From: Saprospiraceae bacterium
GTDB taxonomy: Bacteria > Bacteroidota > Bacteroidia > Chitinophagales > Saprospiraceae
Direction: 5' to 3'
Length of the DNA stretch: 64,000 bases
Assembly: GCA_019187225.1 (NCBI GenBank)
Contig: JABAQQ010000033.1
Location: forward strand, 1,875-65,874
The notes under the pieces were generated by a model. That model was not told the DNA's origin. It searched no databases and saw only the letters and a program-made list of their open reading frames with translations. Below are positions 36,654 through 44,543 of this stretch, in pieces. The position numbers and the translations under genes were made by a program. Numbering within the stretch: position 1 is the first letter of the stretch; every line of letters begins with the position of its first letter.

Positions 36654-37079
36654 TTAACGACAAAATTTATTTTCACGGTGCCAAGAAATTGCATTATAAT
36701 GGGGATAATTTTCTTTTCTTAAAGGAAGCAAAATCTTATATCTTTCATTAGAAAAAGATCTAATGAAATCATAGCCACCAATTTTACCAAAATCTAATGG
36801 TATCGAATTAATCTTTGATGAAACTTGTATCTCGAAATCATTTTGCAAGGTAAACCAGCCAACATCAAAAGCCCAATGATGTAGTCGACACAAGGCAATT
36901 CCATTCCATATGTCATCTTTGCCCATTGAACTATGCGGAACAATATGTGCTGCTTCGACTTCCCAAAATAATGAATTAGGGGAATTAATTTTCATTCCAC
37001 AAAAAGCACATTTATAATTATAAGCTTCAATAACAGCTTGTCGAAAACCTCTTGTTCTTATCGCTGATTCTTTAGTCAC
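36654..37079 (-). CDS. HNH endonuclease (HNH_2, restriction-type)
   Basis: The 141-residue protein carries a full HNH_2 domain: RTRGFRQAVIEAYNYKCAFCG (zinc Cys pair), the catalytic block VEAAHIVPHSSMGKDDIWNGIALCRLHHWAFD, and GWFTL. This matches predicted restriction endonucleases (COG3440 type). Its ATG overlaps the stop of the upstream frame (ATGA), so the two may be coupled or descend from one two-domain protein (wHTH plus HNH). The DNA is strikingly AT-rich compared with gyrB and the OmpA gene, indicating acquisition. No methylase is present nearby. Confidence 0.82.
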   Translation of the reverse strand: MTKESAIRTRGFRQAVIEAYNYKCAFCGMKINSPNSLFWEVEAAHIVPHSSMGKDDIWNGIALCRLHHWAFDVGWFTLQNDFEIQVSSKINSIPLDFGKIGGYDFIRSFSNERYKILLPLRKENYPHYNAISWHRENKFCR

Positions 37080-37581
37080 TTTTGATATTTTTTTTTATTT
37101 TCAATGGGATTATAGTTTTCAGGCCTGGGGGCATCCATTATTTTGTTCACAATTTTCTGAACTTCAAAAGACTTGACTAAAATATATTCTTTTTGTGCAG
37201 TAGGTATATATAGAATCTTCAATGCTTCATCAAAGCCTTTTTCTGTAAGCATCCACTCTTTTTTATGAGTAATTTGGAATGTAGAGGAAGGTCTTGAAAC
37301 TAATTTTTCTTTTGCTAATGAATTAGCGGCACGAAATAATAAACGATGCCATAATAAAGATTTTTTTATCCTATTCTCTTTAAGGTAAATAGTTTCCAAA
37401 TGGGCTGTTCTTTGGTTTTCATTCAAAGCAAAATCTGCGGCAATTTCATTGACGATATCCTCGTTTGAGCTAAATTCCTTTAAATCCCTTCGTGTTTAAA
37501 TAAAGTTTTTAATAATGCTTGCTCCACTTCTTTTCGAGAAGGCATTTTTAATGCTTCAAGCATTTTTCGTTCGTAGCTCAT
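37076..37581 (-). pseudogene. Winged-helix partner of the HNH nuclease, frameshifted
   Basis: The ATG at 37581 opens a frame (MSYERKMLEALKMPSRKEVE...FKHEGI) that hits TAA at 37480-37482. The neighbouring frame then continues the protein as KEFSSNEDIVNEIAADFALNE... to the stop at 37076. Two single-base insertions around 37475-37485 would explain the break. The intact product would be about 167 residues with a Mrr-N-like winged helix (LLWHRLLFRAANSLAK, EWMLTEKGFDEAL). A sequencing error in the short homopolymers cannot be excluded. Confidence 0.6.
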
Positions 37582-37760
37582 TATTTAATTTTAATTTTTT
37601 AGATTTACAATACTATACCTCGCGCCGCCAGGTATATATACTTCATTTAAGGGGTAGGACAGTTATGTTTTATAGGTCTTTCATTATAGTATGCAAAGAA
37701 AAACATAATATTTTGAAAAAAACCGTCTAAGTAACGCCCAAAGAATTATTTCTGCTTTCA

Positions 37761-37936
37761 CCTTACCTGTTGTGTCATTCCGACGCAGGACGGGGCCGCT
37801 TAAGCAATTGAATATCAATACTCTTGATCGGATTCCTCCTACGTCCTAATGAACTGCTCTGCTTGGGAAGGTCGTTTTTGGTTTTAAGCAATCCTGAAAG
37901 GTTGCTCAATCGCTCGGAATGACACGACAGGTAAGG
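37761..37936. mobile_element. MITE-like element with 23-bp inverted ends
   Basis: The ends CCTTACCTGTTGTGTCATTCCGA and its inverted copy (one mismatch) enclose 176 bp without a gene. The TGTCATTCCGA tip recurs at 49204-49297. Together with the AT-rich sequence from 37582 it fills the gap before the OmpA gene. Confidence 0.65.
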
Positions 37937-37985
37937 GAAATCGAGTACCTGTTGCTTAGCCGTTACTAATTCACAATTTTACTAC

Positions 37986-39047
37986 TTATTTATCCACAAT
38001 TCTTATCTCCACCCTCCGGTTCTGTTCCGCTTCCTTTTCGTTTTTCGGTCGCGGAAAAAGCATTTGTGTGTTCATATACCCTTTGTAGGTCATGCGTTCG
38101 GCGGGAATGCCGTTTTTGAGCAAATAGTCGTAAATTAATTTAGCGCGCCGCTCGGAAAGCGACTGCCGCCAGAGCGGCTCTTCCCGCATGATCAGGCCCG
38201 GGCCGTTGATATGCCCTGCGATCTCCACTTTCAGGCCGGGATTGATCTGCATGAATTTCAGGATTTTGGGCAGTTCCGGTTCGGAAACCCTGAGCAAGAT
38301 CGCCTCGTCGCCCACAAAGAACAGGTCGCGCAAAACAGCCGTTTCGCCGACCTTGGCCGGAGGCAGCACGATGTCCGGGCTGATCTTGTATTTTTTGTAC
38401 AATTCCGGGCTGCCAAAAATCTTTGCTGTTATGGTTTGAAAAAAATGATCCGGCGCGACAGCCTCCACCTTTACTACCGAGTCCTTTGGCAGACGTACGC
38501 TGTAACATCCCACACTGTCGGTGCGGATGGAGTCTTCGCGGGTTTTGGAACGGAAAGTGACGATGGCTTGTATTCCCTTGCCCGTATCGCGGTCTTTTAC
38601 CTGTCCGGCAAAGGTTGCCATCGGCACGGCCACCAGGATATCGAGCGTGGCGCGGCGGTTTTTCTGGCGACCTTCCTCGGTGGAGTTGGTGGCGACGGGA
38701 CGGCGTTTGCCGAATCCGGCCACTTCGATCTGTGCATCGCCGAGACCGCGCTGGATCAGCTTGTCGCGTACGGCCGCGGCGCGACGTTTCGACAGGGTCT
38801 CGTTGGCGGCTTGTGTCCCGATAGAATCGGTGTGCGCCGTAATACGGATGCGCAGATAGCGCGGTTCGGCTTTCAGCGTAGCCACCAGCGAGTCGAGCAC
38901 CGCGCCGGCTTCGGGCGTAAGGTCGGCTTTTCCGAATGCGAAATACACCTCGGCGCTGCGGGCGGCATAAAGAGAATCGAAAATGGATTGGGAAACGGCA
39001 GTCGTTGCGAAGCTCAGGAGCAACAGACCGGGGAGCAGTCTTTTCAT
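37986..39047 (-). CDS. OmpA-family protein with two OmpA-like domains
   Basis: The 353-residue exported protein (MKRLLPGLLLLSFATTAVSQ) has an N-terminal OmpA domain (residues about 30-145: VYFAFGKADLTPEAGAVLD, ITAHTDSIGTQAANETLSKRRA, AGFGKRRPVATNSTEEGRQKNRR), a small beta-rich middle domain (about 155-225) and a second OmpA domain at the C-terminus (about 250-353, SLSERRAKLIYDYLLKNGI, EKEAEQNRRVEIRIVDK). OmpA domains bind peptidoglycan and tie the outer membrane to the wall. Two flanking copies with no barrel are unusual. ATG 39047 starts the signal peptide. Confidence 0.85.
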   Translation of the reverse strand: MKRLLPGLLLLSFATTAVSQSIFDSLYAARSAEVYFAFGKADLTPEAGAVLDSLVATLKAEPRYLRIRITAHTDSIGTQAANETLSKRRAAAVRDKLIQRGLGDAQIEVAGFGKRRPVATNSTEEGRQKNRRATLDILVAVPMATFAGQVKDRDTGKGIQAIVTFRSKTREDSIRTDSVGCYSVRLPKDSVVKVEAVAPDHFFQTITAKIFGSPELYKKYKISPDIVLPPAKVGETAVLRDLFFVGDEAILLRVSEPELPKILKFMQINPGLKVEIAGHINGPGLIMREEPLWRQSLSERRAKLIYDYLLKNGIPAERMTYKGYMNTQMLFPRPKNEKEAEQNRRVEIRIVDK

Positions 39048-39323
39048 GGGAGGGTGGTTTTTTAATGCAAAATAAGGATACCGGCGGCGGGAGTAAAATG
39101 AGTGGTGCCAAACGAGGCCCGGGTGCTGCACCTTCTGGCAATATTTTGCTGCGCCGGAGTGCATGAATATTTCATTCAGGGGCCTTTTGGATGCAAAACG
39201 TCTATGAAACGGCGTTCCGGTAAGGGGTATTTCTACTTTCGCCGTCCGAAATTCTCAGCAATGGCCGCGACCAATTGTCAGGCGATTTTTTTATTTGATT
39301 CAACCAATTTCACTTTCAAAAGT

Positions 39324-40481
39324 ATGAAACATCTTTTTACTACAGCTCTATTCCTGCTTTTTGCAGGCTTGCTGAATGCCCAGGAACTCCCTGCCTCCCT
39401 GAATGGCTACCAGTTCACCACCGTCAAAAACCTCGGCGCCACGCCGGTGCAAAACCAGAATAAATCGGGCACCTGCTGGGTATATTCCACCAATTCTTTT
39501 CTCGAAAGCGAACTCCGCCGCATGGGGAAAACACCCGTTGACCTGAGCGAGATGTACATCGTCCGGGCCGGCTATCTCGAACGCGCTGAAAACTACGTGC
39601 GCCGTCAGGGCGCCGCCGCCTTCGGCCAGGGTGCTGAAAACCACGACGTTATGAACATTGTGAAAGAGTACGGCATAGTGCCGCAATCCGTATACACCGG
39701 TTTTCCGCCCGAAGGCGGCTACGACAAACCCGTGCACGGCGAAATGGAAGCGGTGCTGAAAGCCATGCTCGATGCCGTTAATAAAAACCCCGACGGCAAA
39801 CTCAGCAAACTCTGGATGAGGGCTTACACCGGCGCACTCGACGGCTACATGGGCGCTCCTCCCGCTTCTTTTACCTTCGAAGGGAAAACCCACACTCCGC
39901 AGTCGTATTTTCAAAGCCTCGGTATCAACCCGGACCATTACGTGGCGTTCACATCCTATGCGCACCACCCGTTCTATAAGCCTTTCGTTCTCGAAGTGGC
40001 GGACAACTGGTCAAATGGCGAATTTTACAACTTACCAGTGGATGAACTGATGCAGGTGGCTGAAAATGCCGTGGACAAAGGTTATACCGTCGCCTGGGCG
40101 AGCGATGTCAGCGAAAAAACTTTTTCCGCCAAGGAAGGACTGGCCGTTATGCCCGCTAAAGCTTGGGACGATATGTCGCAAGCGGAAAGAGATTCCGTCT
40201 GGAAGGCGCCAGTGAAGGAAAAATGGGCGACACAGGAAGACCGTCAGGCAGCGTTCAACGAATTGAGCACTACCGACGACCACGGCATGCACATCACTGG
40301 CATTGTGAAAGACCAGAACGGTACCAAATATTTCATTGTCAAAAATTCCTGGGGCACAGTAAAAAAAGAAATGGGTGGTTATCTCTATGTTTCGCAACCA
40401 TATTTCCGTTATAAAACCATGTCCGTAATGGTTCACAAAGACGCCATTCCGACTGCGATACGGCAGAAGTTGGGATTGTAA
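39324..40481 (+). CDS. Aminopeptidase C / bleomycin hydrolase family peptidase (C1B)
   Basis: The 385-residue cysteine peptidase has a signal peptide (MKHLFTTALFLLFAGLLNAQ) and the papain-like triad: catalytic Cys in NKSGTCWVYSTNSFLESEL, His in DDHGMHITGI and Asn in VKNSWGTVKKEMGGYLYVS. The EMYIVRAGYLERAENYVRRQG segment is typical of C1B. It likely trims N-termini of peptides in the periplasm. ATG 39324 begins the signal; upstream frame is discarded. Confidence 0.92.
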   Translation: MKHLFTTALFLLFAGLLNAQELPASLNGYQFTTVKNLGATPVQNQNKSGTCWVYSTNSFLESELRRMGKTPVDLSEMYIVRAGYLERAENYVRRQGAAAFGQGAENHDVMNIVKEYGIVPQSVYTGFPPEGGYDKPVHGEMEAVLKAMLDAVNKNPDGKLSKLWMRAYTGALDGYMGAPPASFTFEGKTHTPQSYFQSLGINPDHYVAFTSYAHHPFYKPFVLEVADNWSNGEFYNLPVDELMQVAENAVDKGYTVAWASDVSEKTFSAKEGLAVMPAKAWDDMSQAERDSVWKAPVKEKWATQEDRQAAFNELSTTDDHGMHITGIVKDQNGTKYFIVKNSWGTVKKEMGGYLYVSQPYFRYKTMSVMVHKDAIPTAIRQKLGL

Positions 40482-40584
40482 AAAAGAAATGGAATTGGGA
40501 GGGGGAACAGGCACGGCATCTGTTGGTAAAGCTGCCTGTCTGCAACTCGCAAAACTCAAAAGTTATCATTTCAGGATTCACCGC

Positions 40585-40592
40585 TACTTTTG
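40585..40592 (+). promoter_or_regulatory. Bacteroidota -7 element (TACTTTTG)
   Basis: A perfect TAnnTTTG ends 2 bp before an in-frame ATG (40595) and 26 bp before the next (40619). Transcription should begin near 40597, so the downstream ATG is the likelier start. Confidence 0.5.
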
Positions 40593-40618
40593 CCATGACC
40601 GGAAGTAAAAATCTCGTT

Positions 40619-41473
40619 ATGGAAGACAGCAACTCCTCCCAATTCCCTTTTCAGCACCTCGACGAAATAGCGCGGGGCATTCACGAGCAGGAAAAGACCG
40701 CCAAATCGCGCATCGTCAAGGACTGGCTGCCGCGCTACACCGGCATGCCGCTGGAAAAATTCGGCGAGTACATCCTGCTGGTCAATTTCAGCGGCTACGT
40801 GAAAACGTTTGCCGACCGGAATGAAGTGCCGGTGTACGGCGCCGACCGCCCCATGCAGGCCGCTACGGCGGACAATATCACGATCATCAACTTCGGTATC
40901 GGCAGCCCGAATGCCGGCTTGGTAATTGACCTACTGGAGGCCATTCATCCGAAAGCCGTGCTTTTTCTCGGCAAATGCGGCGGCCTTAAAACCGGCAAAA
41001 ATCAGGTCGGCGACCTCATTTTGCCCATCGCGGCGGTGCGCGGCGAAGGCACCAGCGACGACTATCTGCCGCCTGCCTTGCCGGCGTTGCCTGCATTCGC
41101 CCTGCAAAAGGCCACTTCCACTACCATCCGCGACTACGAGCGCGATTACTGGACGGGGGTCGTGTATACCACCAACAAAAGGGTGTGGGAACACCGCGAA
41201 GACTTCAAACAGCGCCTCCGCGACCTTCGTTGCATCGCCATTGATATGGAAACGGCAACTATTTTTGTCGCCGCCTTCAAAAACCGGATGCCCGCCGGCG
41301 CGCTCCTGCTCGTGAGCGATATGCCGATGACAACCGAAGGGATCAAGACCGAAGCCAGCGACAAAGAAGTGACCGCCAATTTTGCCGACATGCACCTCAA
41401 AATCGGCGTGGATTCGCTCAAACAATTGATCAACAAAGGTTTGACGGTCAAACACCTGCGGTTTGAAGTGTAG
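40619..41473 (+). CDS. amn: AMP nucleosidase
   Basis: The 284-residue enzyme of the phosphorylase superfamily would hydrolyse AMP to adenine and ribose-5-phosphate. Motifs include WLPRYTGMPLEKFGEYILL at the start (characteristic of the short AMP nucleosidases of Bacteroidota), NFGIGSPNAG, LFLGKCGGLK, VRGEGTSDDYLPPALPALP and the substrate-binding AIDMETATIFVAAF with LLLVSDMPM. ATG 40619 is chosen from the promoter position; ATG 40595 would add eight residues. Confidence 0.88.
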   Translation: MEDSNSSQFPFQHLDEIARGIHEQEKTAKSRIVKDWLPRYTGMPLEKFGEYILLVNFSGYVKTFADRNEVPVYGADRPMQAATADNITIINFGIGSPNAGLVIDLLEAIHPKAVLFLGKCGGLKTGKNQVGDLILPIAAVRGEGTSDDYLPPALPALPAFALQKATSTTIRDYERDYWTGVVYTTNKRVWEHREDFKQRLRDLRCIAIDMETATIFVAAFKNRMPAGALLLVSDMPMTTEGIKTEASDKEVTANFADMHLKIGVDSLKQLINKGLTVKHLRFEV

Positions 41474-41514
41474 AACATATTACCCTAATTTCGCATCCTG
41501 CAACCTGATCTGAC

Positions 41515-41739
41515 ATGAAATCAATTATACCCACCCTGATCCGCGCCGTCATCACCTTTGTCATTTTTAGCGCGCTTCAATATCTGATCCCGTGGTACCT
41601 GCTGGCATTGGGAGGAGTTGCTGCGGGATTTTTTATGCTCAAAACAAGCGACGACCGGCCCCTGGCAGTGGGAGTGTTAGCAGGAAGCATCGCATTTGCC
41701 GTGTTCGCCTATGCAATGGCGCAGCTATATCCACAATAA
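41515..41739 (+). CDS. Small two/three-helix membrane protein
   Basis: The 74-residue hydrophobic protein (MKSIIPTLIRAVITFVIFSALQ...FFMLKTSDDRPLAVGVLAGSIAFAVFAYAMAQ) has two to three membrane helices. It starts 41 bp after the AMP nucleosidase and ends 7 bp before the response regulator, so the three may share a message. I recognise no family. Confidence 0.65.
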   Translation: MKSIIPTLIRAVITFVIFSALQYLIPWYLLALGGVAAGFFMLKTSDDRPLAVGVLAGSIAFAVFAYAMAQLYPQ

Positions 41740-41746
41740 AAGGGTT

Positions 41747-42442
41747 ATGCAAAAGGTGAAACTCTTGTATGTAGAAGACGAGCCATTCCTCGGCAAAATC
41801 GTCAAAGAGAGCCTCGAAAGCCGCGGTTTCGAAGTGCACATGGTGGCAGACGGGGGCAAAGTGCTGACGGCGTTGAAGCAGTTTCAACCGGACATTTGTG
41901 TGCTCGACGTGATGTTGCCCAACCGCGACGGTTTTTCATTGGCCGAAGAAATACGCCGGCTGAGACCTTCGCTCCCCATCGTTTTCGTTACGGCAAAAAC
42001 CCAGACTGAAGATGTGTTGCAGGGTTTTGCCACCGGTGGCAACGATTACCTGCGCAAGCCGTTCAGTATGGAAGAACTCATCGTCCGGCTGCATAATCTA
42101 TTGGCGCTTGCCAAAGGCCGCAGCCAGGCCCTTGCACATCCGGCAGGCATCGTGCCCATCGGAAGATACGAATTTTTGCCCTTGAAATATGAATTACGCA
42201 TCGGGGAAAAAACGCGCAAACTCAGCGCCCGCGAGGCCGATCTGCTTAAAATTCTTATGGAAAACCGGAATTTTACCGTCGCCCGTAAAGACATCCTGAT
42301 GAAAGTGTGGGGCGACGACAACTTCTTCAATTCCAGGAATTTGGATGTGTACATCACCAAGCTCCGAGACTACCTGCGCGACGATCCGGCCATCGAAATC
42401 ATCACCATCAAAGGTGTGGGATATCACTTTGTGACGGGGTAG
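41747..42442 (+). CDS. OmpR/PhoB-type response regulator
   Basis: The 231-residue regulator has a receiver domain (LLYVEDEPFLGKIVKESLE with acidic pocket, phospho-Asp in DICVLDVMLPNRDG at about residue 50, Lys in FVTAKTQTED) and a winged-helix output domain (about 130-231: YELRIGEKTRKLSAREADLLKILMEN, FFNSRNLDVYITKLRDYL, IKGVGYHFV). No histidine kinase lies nearby, so it is an orphan here. Confidence 0.92.
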   Translation: MQKVKLLYVEDEPFLGKIVKESLESRGFEVHMVADGGKVLTALKQFQPDICVLDVMLPNRDGFSLAEEIRRLRPSLPIVFVTAKTQTEDVLQGFATGGNDYLRKPFSMEELIVRLHNLLALAKGRSQALAHPAGIVPIGRYEFLPLKYELRIGEKTRKLSAREADLLKILMENRNFTVARKDILMKVWGDDNFFNSRNLDVYITKLRDYLRDDPAIEIITIKGVGYHFVTG

Positions 42443-42484
42443 ATGGATGGTTTGATGGTCGGGGGAGGTTTGATGGTTGGGCAT

Positions 42485-42775
42485 TCACATTCCGGAGTCG
42501 AAATACGTCTTCAAGTCCCCATAAAATGCTTCGAACGCAGCCACTCCCTGCGGCGTGATCCGGCAGATCGTCAGCGGATAATTGTTCTTATATGTTTTTT
42601 CCACTTCGATATACCCCGCTTCCTGGAGTTTGCCAATCTGCACGCTCAGGTTGCCCGCCGTCGCGCCGGTTTTTTCTTTCAACAGGTTGAACTCCGCCTC
42701 CCGCGCCACCATGAGAAAGGACATGACCGAAAGACGCAACTGCGACAGGAGCAGGGGATCGAGTTCTTTATACAT
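42485..42775 (-). CDS. Winged-helix transcriptional regulator (HTH_34 type)
   Basis: This 96-residue MarR-like regulator has LDPLLLSQLRLSVMSFLM, ATAGNLSVQIGKLQEAGYIEVEKTYKNNYP (recognition helix and wing) and ITPQGVAAFEAFYGDLK. Such one-domain regulators typically control an adjacent membrane-protein gene. Its ATG overlaps the last 8 bp of the membrane protein gene upstream, implying coupling and autoregulation. Confidence 0.85.
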   Translation of the reverse strand: MYKELDPLLLSQLRLSVMSFLMVAREAEFNLLKEKTGATAGNLSVQIGKLQEAGYIEVEKTYKNNYPLTICRITPQGVAAFEAFYGDLKTYFDSGM

Positions 42776-43358
42776 GCCGGCTGCGGGATTGAGCGTTCAA
42801 CAAATAACCCGGCACAAGATAACCCAACACGGCGCAACCGGCCTGCACGAGAAGGTGCTGGGAAGGCGTCAGAAACAGGCACCACAAGGCACCGGCCCAC
42901 ATCACAGCAGCGCCGATCATCAGAGGCGTGAAACGCAGCAAAACGCCCGACATGAAGGTAGCAAAACCGACCAGTACGAGGATAAAGGGTATCGGCGATA
43001 TGCCGCTGCGCACCGCCATCGGGATGCTGATGATCATGGAAATGCCGAAGCCAAGCCAGATCAGACCATACCAGTTGTGCAGGACGCTCTCGGGTTTTTT
43101 CTTTTTGCTGCGCCGCCATTCATATAACAGCGCTACCGGAACGCCGACCACAACCATGAGCATCCAGGCCATGTCGGGACGTGAAATCAATTGGTTTTCA
43201 GCGAGATAGTAGTGCGCTGAACTGGCGGCGACCACCAGCCAGCCCCACAACAGGAAATGGAATCCGTTGTCGCGAAATGTTCGTTTGGCGATGTCGATGG
43301 TTTCGCGGATGATGCGCAGGCTTTCCTGGGGCGAGAGGCTTTTTTCAAAATTGTCCAT
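42768..43358 (-). CDS. Polytopic membrane protein paired with the HTH_34 regulator
   Basis: The 196-residue protein has a soluble N-terminus (MDNFEKSLSPQESLRIIRETIDIAKRTFRDNG, truncated here for length) leading to about six membrane helices in three pairs. The start SLSPQESLxxIxxxIxxAK is shared by many Bacteroidota proteins encoded next to small HTH_34 regulators. Function unknown; a stress or membrane sensor is possible. ATG 43358 starts the recognisable helix. Confidence 0.72.
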   Translation of the reverse strand: MDNFEKSLSPQESLRIIRETIDIAKRTFRDNGFHFLLWGWLVVAASSAHYYLAENQLISRPDMAWMLMVVVGVPVALLYEWRRSKKKKPESVLHNWYGLIWLGFGISMIISIPMAVRSGISPIPFILVLVGFATFMSGVLLRFTPLMIGAAVMWAGALWCLFLTPSQHLLVQAGCAVLGYLVPGYLLNAQSRSRHV

Positions 43359-43487
43359 TGTTGTCGTTATTTGGTTTGAAAAATAAATCGCTGCAAAGAA
43401 ATAAACTTGTTTATAAAATAAACTAAATTTTTCGATAAAAATATTCTGGCAAGCGACGGGGCAAAGGATATTCACAGTAATCCAAGT

Positions 43488-44423
43488 TCACTTATCCCAA
43501 CACTCCTCCTCCACCACCCGCGCATAATCCACATCGCGTACCAGCCGGAGATAAGAATCGCGGTTGTGGCGGTCGTTTTCCTCCACAGATTTTGTCTGGA
43601 AAATAAAGTCGGCCAGGCTCTGCCAGCCTTTCAATTCGGCGGCGGAGAGCGCGTGACAAATGCTGCGTTTGTCCGAAATATCAGGGTGGGCGCGGCGCTC
43701 CGCAGCACTGGCCATTCGGACATAAGTTTCTATGGTCGAATGTGTGGGCTGGTTGAAATCGAGGCGGTGTATCTGCGGGTCGGAAGGAAGGTAAGTCACA
43801 AGAAATGCGTCGCGGTCGGTCAGCGGAAAGCCATTGGGCAGGAGGATCTGCCCGGTGTCGGGCACTGTGAAGGCGCCGCTGATCTGGAGGCTGCCGGCGG
43901 TGGTGAAGCCGTAAAAGACCTTGCGTTGCATGGCCTCTCGTACGGTGAAGAGGTGCGCGGTATCGGTTTTGCCTTCCAGCGATAGGCGCCGTACATTTTC
44001 TTCGCTCAAATTGCTGAAAAGGCTGCTTTTGGTGAGTCGTTCGGTTTTGTTCCACCGGTCGAGCCATTGAAAACCCAAAACGCCGGCAATGATGACTGCC
44101 ACAAACCCGGCAATGAACACGACCATTTGCCGCCGGATACGGCGCTCGTCTACCCGCCGGATGCGGTTGCGCGGCGTGTCAACGGTCTTGTTGACAACAA
44201 ATTCGTAGCCGAACCGTCCGTCAGGTTCTTTATAAATATGAACTTCGCAAAGTTCGTCTTCGATAAAAAACGAGTACGTTTTAGACTCTTTCACCGAAAA
44301 ATCAATCTGTACCACCCGCAGGTTGCAATGTATCATCACATGTCCGCTCTGGTCGCCGTGGTACAGCCCCACGCGATGCCGGCCACCCCGGTCGTCGAGA
44401 AATACCCAGCCCATTTGTGCCAT
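43488..44423 (-). CDS. Single-pass membrane protein of unknown function
   Basis: This 311-residue protein has an N-terminal cytoplasmic beta-rich domain (residues about 1-95, WVFLDDRGGRHRVGLYHGDQSGHVMIHCN), one membrane helix (about 99-120, MVVFIAGFVAVIIAGVLGF) and an outer domain of about 190 residues with an ISGAFTVPDTGQ strand and a Cys pair near the end. I recognise no named family. It is followed after 120 bp by a short tandem repeat and the EF-G-like gene, which runs toward the same strand. Confidence 0.6.
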   Translation of the reverse strand: MAQMGWVFLDDRGGRHRVGLYHGDQSGHVMIHCNLRVVQIDFSVKESKTYSFFIEDELCEVHIYKEPDGRFGYEFVVNKTVDTPRNRIRRVDERRIRRQMVVFIAGFVAVIIAGVLGFQWLDRWNKTERLTKSSLFSNLSEENVRRLSLEGKTDTAHLFTVREAMQRKVFYGFTTAGSLQISGAFTVPDTGQILLPNGFPLTDRDAFLVTYLPSDPQIHRLDFNQPTHSTIETYVRMASAAERRAHPDISDKRSICHALSAAELKGWQSLADFIFQTKSVEENDRHNRDSYLRLVRDVDYARVVEEECWDK

Positions 44424-44504
44424 GATGCGTACAGTGGAATTGGAGAAGGAAAGATAACGCGGCGCGGCGGTTTTTGTGACAGCCTTTTTGTTAAAATTTT
44501 ACAC

Positions 44505-44541
44505 CGCCTGCTGCCCACTGCCTACTACCCACTGCCCACTG
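44505..44541. repeat. CTGCCCA-type tandem repeat
   Basis: About five units (CTGCCCA, CTGCCTA, CTACCCA, CTGCCCA, CTGA) end 2 bp before the stop codon of the EF-G-like gene. Confidence 0.75.
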
Positions 44542-44543
44542 AC

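Noticed and set aside
43488-44423. Anti-sigma factor or FHA-like membrane protein
   Set aside because: One membrane helix and a beta-rich N-domain fit loosely, but no FHA or anti-sigma motif is seen, so it is left as unknown.
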